Shown: positions 46,329 through 56,086 of the stretch, in pieces | How positions within the stretch are numbered: position 1 is the first letter of the stretch | Layout of the letters: each line of letters starts with the position of its first letter | Source of the DNA: Pseudophaeobacter profundi | Lineage (GTDB): Bacteria > Pseudomonadota > Alphaproteobacteria > Rhodobacterales > Rhodobacteraceae | Direction: 5' to 3' | NCBI RefSeq assembly: GCF_029697505.1 | Contig: NZ_JARJEF010000001.1 | Span: forward strand, 310,001-374,000 | DNA: 64,000 bases | Position numbers and translations under genes: made by a program | The notes under the pieces: generated by a model | The model's database searches: none | What the model saw: only the letters and a program-made list of their open reading frames with translations | What the model was told of the DNA's origin: nothing

Positions 46329-47141
46329 TCACAGGATTTTCTTGCGCAGATAGGACGACACGACCTCGCCAAAGACCACCAGTGCCAGGATGGTCAAAAG
46401 CACCATAGAGACCTCGGGCCAGTTGAAGGTATCAATCGCCCCTTGCAGGATCATGCCGATGCCACCTGCACCGACCAGGCCAAGAACGGTAGATTCACGC
46501 AGGTTGATGTCCCAGCGCAGAATGGCCACCGCAAAGAAGGCAGGCATCACCTGGGGCACAATGGCATAAAGCACGATCTTGAACCGCGACGCGCCGCAGG
46601 CCTCCAGGGCTTCAACCGGCTTGTGGTCGATTTCCTCGATGGCTTCGCCCAACAGTTTGCCCAGGAACCCGATAGAGCGGAACATGATCGCCACGATCCC
46701 CGCGACGATGCCGGGTCCAAAGATCGCCACGAAAAGCAGCGCCCAGATGATGGTATTCACCGACCGGGACGACACCAGGATAAACCGGCCAATCCACAGG
46801 GCGACGCGGTTGGGCGTGGTGTTCTGTGCGGAAATATAGGCCACTGGCAGTGACACAACCACCGCGATCATGGTCGCAAGGGTGGCGATATTCACGGTCT
46901 GCCAGATCGCTTCCAGGATCGAGGGCAGATTGCTGGGGTCTGGCGGCATCATGCGGCCAAACAAATCGCCCATCTGCCGGGGGGAATCCCAGACCCATTC
47001 CCAGATGACATCAATGCTGCCCAGTGCCCAGCCAACCAACAGCAGGGTCAAGGCCAGACCGCCATAGCGCATCATGCGCTGGCGCAGGGTGAAACGGGAC
47101 CAGTGATCCAGTGTGTTTTGCAAAGGTTGAGTGCTCATCAT
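46329..47141 (-). CDS. phnE: Phosphonate ABC transporter permease (second)
   Basis: This 270 aa PhnE-family permease has about six TM segments. The EAA-like loop is EALEACGASRFKIVLYAIVPQVMPAF. The VGAGGIGMILQGAIDTFNWPEVSMVL region is conserved in PhnE. It overlaps the first permease by 4 bp (ATGA) and is the last gene before the terminator. Confidence 0.9.
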   Translation of the reverse strand: MMSTQPLQNTLDHWSRFTLRQRMMRYGGLALTLLLVGWALGSIDVIWEWVWDSPRQMGDLFGRMMPPDPSNLPSILEAIWQTVNIATLATMIAVVVSLPVAYISAQNTTPNRVALWIGRFILVSSRSVNTIIWALLFVAIFGPGIVAGIVAIMFRSIGFLGKLLGEAIEEIDHKPVEALEACGASRFKIVLYAIVPQVMPAFFAVAILRWDINLRESTVLGLVGAGGIGMILQGAIDTFNWPEVSMVLLTILALVVFGEVVSSYLRKKIL

Positions 47142-47932
47142 GCAATCCGCTTCCTGACAAATCCGCTCACCGCTTCAGAGATGAGGATGACACCAACGAT
47201 GACCATGGTGATCGCCAGGGCAAAATCGTAGTCATAGCGCCCAAAGGCATTGGCCAGCGTGGCACCGATGCCGCCCGCGCCCACAATGCCCACAACAGCC
47301 GAAGCCCGCAGGTTGCTGTCCAGCTGATAGATCCCCAGGCCAACAAGGCGCGGCATGATCTGCGGCAGCACCGCATAGACCAGCGTCGCAATGAAACCTG
47401 CCCCGGCAGAGCGCATCGCCTCCACCTGGCCAAAGTCGATCTCTTCGATCCGTTCGGCCAGAAGTTTGGCAACAAAACCAATGGAATAGACCACCAGCGT
47501 CAGCGCCCCGGCAAAGGGACCAAAGCCAACCGCCTTCACAAAGATGATCGCCACGATCACCGGGTGGAAACTGCGCGCCACGATGATGATGGCACGGCCC
47601 AGAAAATAGACCGGTTTGATGGCAATATTGCCCGCCGCCATAAAGGCCAGCGGCACCGACAGCGCAACGCCGCCCACCGTGGCAAGAATGGCGATTTTCA
47701 GGCTTTCAAGAAAGCCGTCGATCAGCAGGCCAGAGCGTTCAAAATTGGGCGGAAAGGCACCGTTGAAAATCCGCTGCGCGCGGGTCATGCCATCGGCGAC
47801 CCGGTCCCAGTCGATCGGCAGCGTCGCCATGGTGGCGACAAAGTAGATCAGTACCGCGCCATACAGGCCATAGCGCAGTAGCGGATTGGCGATAAAGGGC
47901 GGCTTGCGCCAGGTGTCTTTTGCTCCGCTCAT
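47138..47932 (-). CDS. phnE: Phosphonate ABC transporter permease (first)
   Basis: This 264 aa PhnE-family permease has the loop EAMRSAGAGFIATLVYAVLPQIMPRL and VVGIVGAGGIGATLANAFGRYDYDF. It is paralogous to the next permease, and together they form a heterodimeric channel. It overlaps phnC and the second permease by 4 bp each. Confidence 0.9.
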   Translation of the reverse strand: MSGAKDTWRKPPFIANPLLRYGLYGAVLIYFVATMATLPIDWDRVADGMTRAQRIFNGAFPPNFERSGLLIDGFLESLKIAILATVGGVALSVPLAFMAAGNIAIKPVYFLGRAIIIVARSFHPVIVAIIFVKAVGFGPFAGALTLVVYSIGFVAKLLAERIEEIDFGQVEAMRSAGAGFIATLVYAVLPQIMPRLVGLGIYQLDSNLRASAVVGIVGAGGIGATLANAFGRYDYDFALAITMVIVGVILISEAVSGFVRKRIA

Positions 47933-48714
47933 GCCTCTGCTCCAGCCGCGGCCCCAACTGCGGCGCGATCCATCGCCGGAACCCCGGCATAGATTTCGTC
48001 CATTTCTGCCGTGGTCAGCTTTGCTGGCAGATCATCAAAGATGATCCGGCCATAGCGCATCCCGACGATGCGGTCGCTGTATTCCTTGGCCTCGGTCACG
48101 TTGTGGATGTTGATGATCACCGGCAGCTTCAGCTCGCTGGCCAGATCGCGCAGCAGCGACATGATCTGTTCAGATGTCTTGGGATCAAGCGAAGCCGTGG
48201 GTTCATCCGCCAGCAGAATTTCCGGCCGTTGCATCAAAGCGCGCACCACGCCAACCCGCTGACGTTCGCCGCCCGACAGCTCATCCGCGCGCTTGTTGGC
48301 GTAATGGGCAATGCCGACCCGCTCCATCAGTTCATAGGCGTGGCGGATGTCGTCGCGCGGATAGCGCCGGGTCAGCGCCGCCCAAGTCGAGATATAGCCC
48401 AGTCGGCCGGACTGGACATTTTCCATGACCGTGAGGCGATCAATCAGGTTAAAGCCCTGGAACACCATACCAATACGGCGGCGTGCGGCGCGCAGATCCC
48501 GGCGGTTCAAGGTGGTGAATTCGGTGCCGTTCAGATCAATGGATCCAGAGGTCGGTTCAACCAGCCGGTTGATACAACGCAACAGCGTGCTTTTGCCCGC
48601 CCCGGAAGAGCCAATGACAGAGGTCAGCTGGTCGCCCTCTACGGTCAGGTCCAGCTCTTTCAGAACGGGATCGCCGGATCCATAGCGTTTGGTCAATTTG
48701 GAGATTTTTAGCAT
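47929..48714 (-). CDS. phnC: Phosphonate ABC transporter ATP-binding protein
   Basis: This 261 aa ATPase has Walker A GSSGAGKST, signature LSGGERQR and Walker B EILLADEPTASLD. The stretch RRDLRAARRRIGMVFQGFNLIDRLTV is typical of PhnC. The start at 48714 (MLKISKLTKRYG) is preferred over 48750. It follows phnD after a 156 bp gap with a hairpin. Confidence 0.92.
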   Translation of the reverse strand: MLKISKLTKRYGSGDPVLKELDLTVEGDQLTSVIGSSGAGKSTLLRCINRLVEPTSGSIDLNGTEFTTLNRRDLRAARRRIGMVFQGFNLIDRLTVMENVQSGRLGYISTWAALTRRYPRDDIRHAYELMERVGIAHYANKRADELSGGERQRVGVVRALMQRPEILLADEPTASLDPKTSEQIMSLLRDLASELKLPVIINIHNVTEAKEYSDRIVGMRYGRIIFDDLPAKLTTAEMDEIYAGVPAMDRAAVGAAAGAEA

Positions 48715-48821
48715 GATGGTCTTTCGGACAAGAGCCAGCCGCCCCCGCAAGGGGGATCCAAGCGGCGCAGAGTTGAAGTGGCAATAGCGGACAAAGGGGC
48801 GAAACAGGCCTGGGGCAGTGT

Positions 48822-48854
48822 CACCCGGTCGGCGCTGTCTTGGCCGACCGGGTG
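48822..48854. terminator. Intercistronic stem-loop between phnD and phnC
   Basis: CACCCGGTCGGC (48822-48833) and GCCGACCGGGTG (48843-48854) form a perfect 12 bp stem with a 9 nt loop, 16 bp after the phnD stop. No U-run follows on the minus strand. It probably stabilises the phnD message or attenuates read-through into phnC. Confidence 0.75.
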
Positions 48855-48870
48855 GATGGTTTGGGCGGAA

Positions 48871-49854
48871 TTACTTCCCGGCAAGACCCTGTGGTGTGTA
48901 TTCCACACCATTGGATCCCTGGATCTGACGGATCACAGCCCACTGATCTTTGTAGGTGATCGGGATGAACTTGCTGACGCCTGCGAACTCATCGCCCAGC
49001 TTGGTGCCGGCAAAATCAAAGGTGAAGAAGGCTTCCTTGATCTTTTCAGCCAGCGCGGGGTCGAGGTTATGCGCCAGGTTGAAAGAGGTCGTTGGGAAGG
49101 GATCGCTTTCCCAGATCTTGCGTACATCTGCGGTGTCATAGAGACCGCGCTCGGCCATGCGGTCCACGACTTCCGACGCAACAGGTGCCGCATCGTAGTC
49201 GCCAGCAACCACGCCCAGCATCGACTGATCGTGCGAGCCGGAATAGACCACTTCATAATCCTTGTCGGGTTCGACACCCAGATCGGGGAACAGGGCACGT
49301 GGGGCCTGGTTGCCCGAGTTGGAGGTGGGAGAGGTATGCGCCACACGGCGGCCAGCCAGATCGGCGACGGTCTTGATGTCGCTATCGGCCTGGGTAAAGA
49401 CCTGCAGCTTATAGCCGAACTGGCCGTCTTCAGCGCCCATGATGGCAAAGGGAACCGCGCCGGCAAGGTTCACGGCAAAGGGGGTCGGCCCGGTAGAGAA
49501 ACCTGCAACATGTAGACGGCCAGAGCGCATGGCCTCAACCTCGGCAGAGTTGGACTGCACCGCAAAGAACTGCACGTCCTTGCCGGTGGTCTCTTCCAGA
49601 TGGGTGATGAACGGCGCCCAGATATCGGCGTAAACCGCAGGGTCTTCAACCGGAGTGTAGGCAAAGACCAGGGTGTCCGGGTTGCTCAGCTTGGCGGGAT
49701 CGGTGGGGGTATCCGCAACCAGATCGCCATTGGCATCGCAATACAGCACATCAAGCGCACCGCGGGTTTCACAGTTTTCGGCAGCTGCTGCAGCGATTGC
49801 GCTCACTGACAGGATGCCCAGCGCCGTTGCGGCACGGGTGATAAATTTCGTCAT
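48871..49854 (-). CDS. phnD: Phosphonate/phosphate-analogue ABC transporter substrate-binding protein
   Basis: This 327 aa protein has a signal peptide (about 23 residues ending AIAAAAA). The PhnD-family body includes TLVFAYTPVEDPAVYADIWAPF, ETTGKDVQFFAVQSNSAEVEAM, HTSPTSNSGNQAPRALF and YSGSHDQSMLGVV. It binds a phosphonate or related phosphorus oxyanion in the periplasm. No C-P lyase or phosphonatase gene occurs in the window, so the true ligand is open. The 278 bp gap to the divergent response regulator carries its promoter; I see no gene there. Confidence 0.9.
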   Translation of the reverse strand: MTKFITRAATALGILSVSAIAAAAAENCETRGALDVLYCDANGDLVADTPTDPAKLSNPDTLVFAYTPVEDPAVYADIWAPFITHLEETTGKDVQFFAVQSNSAEVEAMRSGRLHVAGFSTGPTPFAVNLAGAVPFAIMGAEDGQFGYKLQVFTQADSDIKTVADLAGRRVAHTSPTSNSGNQAPRALFPDLGVEPDKDYEVVYSGSHDQSMLGVVAGDYDAAPVASEVVDRMAERGLYDTADVRKIWESDPFPTTSFNLAHNLDPALAEKIKEAFFTFDFAGTKLGDEFAGVSKFIPITYKDQWAVIRQIQGSNGVEYTPQGLAGK

Positions 49855-50132
49855 GGTGTCCTCCCTTAATACGCCGGGCCCGCACTGCGACTAAGCAAGC
49901 GGGATTCAGCGCTGACGCCTCACGATAGAAGCGCGGCCACAGCAGAGGCGAGGCGTCTTCTGTTAATGGAACAGCCGAAACGGCGGTTTCATGTTAACAG
50001 TATTACAATCGTTGCCGGATGCTCTTAATATTTAGCTGAATTTACGGCACTCAGGTGAAAGCGCCCGTTTACTGCGGCACCAGAGGCGGCGCACCATCAC
50101 AGGAACGCCGGCAACAACAAAGGAAACGCGCA

Positions 50133-50855
50133 ATGCAGGCAGACAGAGCCGAGCCGCTGATTGCCATTGTCGATGACGACGCCAATGTACGCGACACGCT
50201 GTCTGCCTTGATGCGCGATAGCGGCTTTGATGCTGTCTGCTGCCCGGATATCCCCGCCTTTCTGGCGCTTGGTGATCCGCCGCAGGTGGATCTGGCGCTG
50301 ATTGACCTGCGCCTGCGCGGTGAAAGCGGCCTGACCCTGGCGATCCATATCCGCGAACGCTATGAGATCCCGATTGTGATGCTGACCGGTGTTGGTGATG
50401 AGATCGACAAGATCATCGGGCTGGAGACCGGCGCCGACGACTATATGATAAAACCTTTCAACCCGCGCGAACTGGTTGCCCGCATCCGCGCCGTGCTGCG
50501 CCGCTATGGCCATGGGACCACCAGGCCCAGCGCCGCCCCCGATCAGGAAATCGCCTTTGGCACCATGCGTCTGGACGTGCAATCGCGCCGCCTGCTGGAT
50601 GGCCAGGGCGAAGAAATCCCCCTGACCAATGCTGAATACCGCCTGCTGGAATATTTTGCCCAGAACCCCAACCGCATCATCCCACGGCCAGAATTGCTGG
50701 AAAAGCTGGGCTCTGACATGCAGCGCTATGTCGACCGCACCATTGATGTGCTGATCCTGCGCCTGCGCCGCAAGATCGAGGCGGTGCCTTCCAAGCCGGT
50801 GCATCTGCAGACCCGCCGTGCCCAGGGCTATATCTTCCAGCTCTCGCCGGTTTGA
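50133..50855 (+). CDS. OmpR-family response regulator
   Basis: This 240 aa protein has a receiver domain (VDDD acidic pocket at residues 13-16, phospho-acceptor Asp58 in LALIDLRLRG, Lys in MIKPFNPRE). A C-terminal winged helix follows (LTNAEYRLLEYFAQNPNRI, TIDVLILRLRRKIE). Start 50133 (MQADRAEP) follows AGGAAACGCGCA. It is 4 bp upstream of a hybrid kinase and divergent from phnD. It resembles TorR/OmpR-type regulators; the target genes are unknown. Confidence 0.9.
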   Translation: MQADRAEPLIAIVDDDANVRDTLSALMRDSGFDAVCCPDIPAFLALGDPPQVDLALIDLRLRGESGLTLAIHIRERYEIPIVMLTGVGDEIDKIIGLETGADDYMIKPFNPRELVARIRAVLRRYGHGTTRPSAAPDQEIAFGTMRLDVQSRRLLDGQGEEIPLTNAEYRLLEYFAQNPNRIIPRPELLEKLGSDMQRYVDRTIDVLILRLRRKIEAVPSKPVHLQTRRAQGYIFQLSPV

Positions 50856-50859
50856 TCCC

Positions 50860-53361
50860 ATGATGCCCGCCTTCCCCCGTCTTAGCGTCCGCTTTCGCCT
50901 CTCTGCGGCGATTGCCGTGCTTTTTGGCCTGATCCTGCTGGTCAGCCTGATTGGCATCCGGGTGTTGAACCGCACGGAATTCTGGATGAACGTGCTGCAT
51001 CAGGACACCCTGGCAGAGGTCTCTGATGCGCTGGATCTATCGCGGATCTCGGCGGATCTGGCAAGCTCGGCCCCGTTTCTCTACGCGCTGTTCCCGCCCT
51101 TTCAGCTGGAACAAGAAGCCCAAAACGTGTTGAAAAACTTGGAAAACATCGAAAAGTATGCGCGGGATGACCCGGAATTGGCCCTGCCCCTGGCGCGGCT
51201 GCGGCTGGCGATTGACGATCTGACCACGGCACTTGTGCCACAGACCGCGCGGAAGGCAGCACTCACCGCGATTGATCGCGATCTGGTGCGGCTGAACCAG
51301 CGCATCCGCCGCCTGGCCCGCGATGCAACCCGTCCACTGGCAGAACGCGAGGTCTGGGCCGGGCTGCAACAGATGGCCACCAGCGCCCTGGGCGCCGGGC
51401 GGGCAAGCGCCCTGATCGAACTGGGCGATTTCAATCGCCGCTACACCAAGGACCGCGGCTATATTGCGCCGCGCCTGAGAGCACCACACCAGGTAACCTT
51501 TGATGAAATTCAGGATGTTATCCAGCGCAACGACAGCCTGTTTGCCCTAAAACATCGCGAAATCGCCGCCCGGCTTGATGCCGAAAACGCGTTGTTTCGC
51601 ATCCGCCAAGAGACCAGCCGGATCACCCGTTTTGCCGAAGGCAAGGTCGCCCAGGCAGAGGCCCGCCTGTCACAGGCCCGCGCCGAGACCTCCGATAACC
51701 TCGGGATCGCCAAGAATACCTTTCTGGCCCTCACCCTGATGAGCCTGCTGGTGGCGGTGACCTCGTCGCTCTATGTCTCGCGCTATGTGGCGCGCAACCT
51801 GCACCGCATTGCCGATGCCATGCGCCGGTTGGCTGCCGGCAACCACAGTGCCGCCCTGCCGCGTGGCCCCAGCTCGGAAGATGAAATCGGCCAGCTGTTT
51901 GCAGCCTTTCGCGTCTTTCGTGAAAACGCCCGTAAGCTGGATCGGCGCACCAACCAGATCCGCCACCAGAACGCCCTGTTTTCAAGGGTGTTTCGTAATA
52001 TCACAGATGGGGTGGCGATTGCCTCGGCGACGGGCTGGATTGAGGCGGAAAACGACAATCTGCGCCAATTGCTGCGGCTGGCACAGGCAGCCCCCGATGC
52101 GCAGGACCGGATGCAGGATCTGATCGCGCAGTCGTCCTTTGTGCGCCAGGCCAGCGCCGGAGAGCGCGGCGGCTTTGAGGAATATGTCGATCCCACCGGC
52201 AATGTGCTGGAGATGCGCCATTCCCCCCTGCCCGATGGTGGCGTGGTCTGGTTGCTGTCGGAAACCACCGAACGCAAGAAGGTCGAGGAACGGCTGGAAG
52301 AAATTCGCCGGATCGAAACTCTGGGCAAGGTTTCGGGTGAAATCGCCCATGATTTTGGCAATATCCTATCCAGCATTTCTGGTAACCTACACCTGCTGGA
52401 GGGGGCGGATTCGCAACAGGCGCGCCATTTCCGCACCCGCATCCGATCAGCTGTGGATCTGGGCGTGTCCCTGACGGAACGGTTGCTGGCCTTTGCCCGC
52501 AAGCAGCATCTGGAACCTCAGGTGACAGATATCGGCCTGCTGATCGACGGCATGGTTGATCTGTTGGAAATCGCCCTGCCCAGCACCGTGACCATCCAGC
52601 TAGAGCTTAGCAACAGCCCGGTTCTGGCCCGCATTGATCCGGGCCAGCTGGAAAGCGCGGTGCTCAACCTTTGCGTCAATGCCGGCCAGGCGATCAGCGG
52701 GGCTGGAACCATCAGCCTGCGAGTGGATGAAAACACCGACGGCGGTGCGCGGCTCACCATGCGCGACAGCGGTTCTGGCATGCCACCAGAGGTGCTGCGG
52801 CGCGCAACAGAGCCGTTTTTCACCCATCGCGATGGCGGCAATGGCACCGGGCTTGGGCTGTCCATGGTGGATGGTTTTGTGCATCAATCAGGCGGTGAGC
52901 TGACCCTGACATCGCGCACCGCCCCGCCCGAACAGGGCACCACCGTCACCCTGTGCTTTCCGCCCCTGACCGACGAAACCCCGCGCGCAGATCCGCTGCC
53001 AACACAGCGCAGCGCCCTAGTGGTGGATGACGATCAGGCCTATCTCGCCTCGACCGCCACCACCCTAGAGCGTCTCGGCTATCAGGTGCTCCGCGCGGCC
53101 TCTTTTGCCGAGGGCACCGCCCAGCTGCGCCAACAGGATCAGCTGGATCTGATTATCAGTGATCTCAACCTCGACAGCGGTGCCTCGGGATGGGAGGTTT
53201 TGCAGCTTGGCCATCAGCTGTTTCCCGACTGCCAGCTGGCGCTGATGTCCACCCGCGAAACCAGCCGCACCCCCAAGGCCCTGGCGAATGCGCCGCACCT
53301 GACGCGGCTGACCAAACCTGTAAGCGACACCCGGATGCGTGATCTTGTTGCTGCGCGCTAG
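50860..53361 (+). CDS. Hybrid sensor histidine kinase with C-terminal receiver
   Basis: This protein of about 833 aa has, in order: TM1 near residues 15-35, a periplasmic helical region of about 250 residues, TM2 and HAMP near 285-360, and a PAS-like segment. The HisKA domain follows, with the phospho-His in EIAHDFGNIL near residue 496. The HATPase has LCVNAGQAI, DSGSGM and GNGTGLGLSMVDG. The C-terminal receiver has Asp near 767 in IISDLNLDSG and Lys in LTKPVSD. The layout resembles TorS-like kinases. It is partnered with the upstream response regulator; the signal is unknown. Confidence 0.88.
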   Translation: MMPAFPRLSVRFRLSAAIAVLFGLILLVSLIGIRVLNRTEFWMNVLHQDTLAEVSDALDLSRISADLASSAPFLYALFPPFQLEQEAQNVLKNLENIEKYARDDPELALPLARLRLAIDDLTTALVPQTARKAALTAIDRDLVRLNQRIRRLARDATRPLAEREVWAGLQQMATSALGAGRASALIELGDFNRRYTKDRGYIAPRLRAPHQVTFDEIQDVIQRNDSLFALKHREIAARLDAENALFRIRQETSRITRFAEGKVAQAEARLSQARAETSDNLGIAKNTFLALTLMSLLVAVTSSLYVSRYVARNLHRIADAMRRLAAGNHSAALPRGPSSEDEIGQLFAAFRVFRENARKLDRRTNQIRHQNALFSRVFRNITDGVAIASATGWIEAENDNLRQLLRLAQAAPDAQDRMQDLIAQSSFVRQASAGERGGFEEYVDPTGNVLEMRHSPLPDGGVVWLLSETTERKKVEERLEEIRRIETLGKVSGEIAHDFGNILSSISGNLHLLEGADSQQARHFRTRIRSAVDLGVSLTERLLAFARKQHLEPQVTDIGLLIDGMVDLLEIALPSTVTIQLELSNSPVLARIDPGQLESAVLNLCVNAGQAISGAGTISLRVDENTDGGARLTMRDSGSGMPPEVLRRATEPFFTHRDGGNGTGLGLSMVDGFVHQSGGELTLTSRTAPPEQGTTVTLCFPPLTDETPRADPLPTQRSALVVDDDQAYLASTATTLERLGYQVLRAASFAEGTAQLRQQDQLDLIISDLNLDSGASGWEVLQLGHQLFPDCQLALMSTRETSRTPKALANAPHLTRLTKPVSDTRMRDLVAAR

Positions 53362-53534
53362 GGTCAGGCGGCTGTTTCCAAGTCACAACACCCGCTAGAT
53401 CAGCAGCAAAGAGCCCCCATTGCCGCGCTCGATGCCCTTATCTTTCTGGCGGGCTGCATTCGATCCCCCCAGAGAAAGTTGGTTTTCCCCGCCAGCCATA
53501 TCTGCTAGAACGGCTGCGTTCACACAGTGTGAGC

Positions 53535-53568
53535 GCCGGTCGTAGCCAACCCGGCAAACAAAACATGG
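53535..53568 (+). promoter_or_regulatory. preQ1-I riboswitch upstream of queC
   Basis: The P1 stem GCCGG/CCGGC (53535-53539, 53551-53555) encloses the loop TCGTAGCCAAC. An A-rich tail AAACAAAACATGG follows. This closely matches the preQ1-I aptamer type of Thermoanaerobacter tengcongensis, including GGUCG at the 5' side, AACCC and the AACAAAACAxGG tail. The last GG (53567-53568) is also the start of the queC ribosome-binding site, 8 nt before ATG 53578. Ligand binding would hide it and lower translation. The rest of the 216 bp leader shows only one inverted repeat (CTGGCGGG/CCCGCCAG, 53446-53495). Confidence 0.88.
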
Positions 53569-53577
53569 ATCTGAAAA

Positions 53578-54270
53578 ATGAAGACAATCGTTATCTGCTC
53601 AGGCGGTCTCGATTCGGTGTCTTTGGCGCATAAGGTTGCGGCAGAGCACGAATTGGCAGGCCTGATTTCCTTTGATTATGGCCAGCGCCACAGCAAGGAA
53701 ACCGACTTTGCCGCGCTCTGCGCCAAACGTCTGGATGCCCCCTTTGACTTGATCGACATGCGCCATATCGGCGCCCATCTGTCTGGCTCGGCCCTGACCG
53801 ACGATGTGGATGTTCCCGACGGACACTATGCCGAAGAAACCATGAAGGCCACCGTGGTGCCAAACCGCAATGCCATCATGCTGGCCATTGCCTTTGGCGT
53901 CGCGGCGGCCAAACAGGCCGATGCGGTGGCCACCGCCGTCCACGGGGGCGATCACTTCATCTACCCCGATTGCCGCCCGGATTTCACCGAGGCCTTTGAG
54001 GCGATGCAGGCCAAGGCGCTGGATGGCTATGCCGATGTCAAACTTTATACGCCGTTTGTGCATGTCCCCAAGTCGGCCATCGTCACCGAAGGCGCCCGGC
54101 ACGGCACGCCCTTTGCTGAAACCTGGTCCTGCTACAAGGGCGGCAGCGATCACTGTGGGCGTTGCGGCACCTGTGTCGAGCGGCGCGAAGCCTTCCATAT
54201 CGCCGGGATCACGGATCCCACCAGCTACAGCGACCCGGACTACTGGAAATCCGTGGTGGGTGCCGCTTGA
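53578..54270 (+). CDS. queC: 7-cyano-7-deazaguanine synthase QueC
   Basis: This 230 aa PP-loop ATPase converts 7-carboxy-7-deazaguanine to preQ0 with ATP and ammonia. The PP-loop is SGGLDS at residues 8-13. The C-terminal zinc site is CYKGGSDHCGRCGTC near 183-198, and NAIMLAIAFGVAAAKQ is also conserved. It is the first gene of queCDEF and lies directly behind a preQ1-I riboswitch. Confidence 0.95.
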   Translation: MKTIVICSGGLDSVSLAHKVAAEHELAGLISFDYGQRHSKETDFAALCAKRLDAPFDLIDMRHIGAHLSGSALTDDVDVPDGHYAEETMKATVVPNRNAIMLAIAFGVAAAKQADAVATAVHGGDHFIYPDCRPDFTEAFEAMQAKALDGYADVKLYTPFVHVPKSAIVTEGARHGTPFAETWSCYKGGSDHCGRCGTCVERREAFHIAGITDPTSYSDPDYWKSVVGAA

Positions 54271-54626
54271 TGTATCGGATCACCAAAGAGTTCCACTTTT
54301 CCGCCAGCCACCAGCTTTGTGCCCTGCATCAGGACCACCCCTGCGCCCGCCTGCATGGGCACAACTATATTGCCGAGGTGGAATTGGCAGCACCAGAGCT
54401 GGATGCGCATGGCTTTGTTCTGGACTACCGCGAGCTGAAACCGCTGAAGACCTGGATCGACGATGCACTGGATCACCGCCATCTGAACGAGGTCTTTGAT
54501 CACGACATGGTCACCTCGGAATATCTGGCCAAGGCGATCTTCGATTTCTGCCGGGCACGCTGGCCCCAAACCAGCGCCGTGCGGATCAGCGAGACCCCCA
54601 AAACCTGGGCCGAGTACCGCCCATGA
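54270..54626 (+). CDS. queD: 6-carboxytetrahydropterin synthase QueD
   Basis: This 118 aa protein has the zinc-binding His residues in FHFSASHQL and HGHNY, with the catalytic Cys in [11 protein letters not shown]. It makes 6-carboxy-5,6,7,8-tetrahydropterin from dihydroneopterin triphosphate. Its ATG shares one base with the queC stop (TGATG), and it overlaps queE by 4 bp. Confidence 0.94.
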   Translation: MYRITKEFHFSASHQLCALHQDHPCARLHGHNYIAEVELAAPELDAHGFVLDYRELKPLKTWIDDALDHRHLNEVFDHDMVTSEYLAKAIFDFCRARWPQTSAVRISETPKTWAEYRP

Positions 54627-55342
54627 AGCCCCTACGTATCGCAGAAATATTTGGCCCCACCATACAGGGGGAAGGCGCCGTCATCGGGGTTCCGACCGTC
54701 TTTGTGCGGGCCGGCGGATGTGACTATCGCTGTACCTGGTGCGACAGCCTGCACGCGGTGGACAGCAGGTTCCGCCATGACTGGACAGCCATGACCCCAT
54801 CAGAGGTTTTTGCGGCAGTAGAGCGCCTGTCCGGCGGGGTGCCGCTGGCCGTTTCTCTGTCCGGTGGCAACCCGGCAATTCAGGACTTTGCTCCGCTGAT
54901 CGAACTGGGGCGGGCCAAGGGATACAGCTTTGTCATGGAAACCCAGGGATCCATTGCACAGGATTGGTTCAGCGCGCTGTCCACATTGATCCTAAGCCCC
55001 AAGCCGCCCTCTTCGGGTGAGACGGTCGACTGGGCCAGGTTCGACGCCTGCATCGCAGCTGCGCAACATCGGCAAACCGTGATGAAAATCGTGATCTTTG
55101 ACGAAACAGATTATGCCTGGGCACGCGGCGTCGCCGCAAAGTACCCCCGCCTGCCGCTCTATCTGCAGCCGGGCAATCATACCCCTCCGCCCCCCGAGGC
55201 AGAAGATGCCGAAATCGACATGGACGGCATCATGGACCGCTACGAGTGGTTGATCGACAAAACTCTGGGGGATCGCTGGTATACCCCCACCATCCTGCCA
55301 CAGCTGCACGTGCTCGTCTGGGGCAACAAACGCGGCGTCTGA
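54623..55342 (+). CDS. queE: 7-carboxy-7-deazaguanine synthase QueE (radical SAM)
   Basis: This 239 aa radical SAM enzyme makes 7-carboxy-7-deazaguanine. The [4Fe-4S] cysteines are Cys33, Cys37 and Cys40 in [12 protein letters not shown]. The N-terminal [25 protein letters not shown] is the typical QueE start. It overlaps queD by 4 bp (ATGA) and precedes queF by 12 bp. Confidence 0.95.
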   Translation: MKPLRIAEIFGPTIQGEGAVIGVPTVFVRAGGCDYRCTWCDSLHAVDSRFRHDWTAMTPSEVFAAVERLSGGVPLAVSLSGGNPAIQDFAPLIELGRAKGYSFVMETQGSIAQDWFSALSTLILSPKPPSSGETVDWARFDACIAAAQHRQTVMKIVIFDETDYAWARGVAAKYPRLPLYLQPGNHTPPPPEAEDAEIDMDGIMDRYEWLIDKTLGDRWYTPTILPQLHVLVWGNKRGV

Positions 55343-55354
55343 AGGACTAGAACA

Positions 55355-55822
55355 ATGGCTAACGAAGACATCTATGCAAATCTGACCCAGCTTGGTGGTA
55401 AAACCGAGCTGCCCAATTCGCCAGAAGAGGCGGTGCTGGAACGCGTTCCCAACCCGCAGGCGGGAACCGACTACGCGGTGCGTTTCACTGCGCCTGAATT
55501 TACCTCCCTCTGCCCAATGACCGGGCAACCGGATTTTGCCCATATCGTGCTGGACTACGTGCCCGGTGACTGGCTAGTGGAAAGCAAATCGCTGAAGCTC
55601 TTCCTTGGAGCCTTCCGCAATCATGGCGCCTTTCACGAAGACTGCACCGTCACCATTGGCAAGCGGCTCGTGGACTTGCTGAGCCCCAAGTGGCTGCGAG
55701 TCGGAGGCTACTGGTATCCGCGTGGTGGCATTCCCATTGATATTTTCTACCAGACGGGCGCGCAGCCTGCGACTGTCTGGATCCCGGATCAGGGCGTCCC
55801 AACCTATCGTGGACGCGGATGA
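55355..55822 (+). CDS. queF: NADPH-dependent preQ0 reductase QueF
   Basis: This 155 aa protein is a short (unimodular) QueF. The nucleophilic Cys53 and proton-donor Asp60 are in [16 protein letters not shown]. The nucleotide-binding signature is [16 protein letters not shown]. It reduces the nitrile of preQ0 to the amine preQ1. The cluster therefore makes preQ1 from a GTP-derived pterin; tgt and queA are not in this window. Confidence 0.95.
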   Translation: MANEDIYANLTQLGGKTELPNSPEEAVLERVPNPQAGTDYAVRFTAPEFTSLCPMTGQPDFAHIVLDYVPGDWLVESKSLKLFLGAFRNHGAFHEDCTVTIGKRLVDLLSPKWLRVGGYWYPRGGIPIDIFYQTGAQPATVWIPDQGVPTYRGRG

Positions 55823-56086
55823 TTTCAACCAAAGCAGCCATATCGCACAACTGACGCACCGACTGGGACAATGGAAAAGGCCACGCCGCTTGCTGCAACG
55901 CAGGCGGCGGGCATCTGCGCATCCTCTGCTTTCAGTCCAGGTCAAAAAGACCGATATTGCCACATGCGGTATGGCAACAGTTTCTTGCCCATCGCGTTGC
56001 ACTGACCTAGGTATTCTTTTGCCACTGGTCTTTCGGAGTTCAGCAGAGCATTGTTCCCCTGAAATCAGTTGAGGTTTGAACACCAA

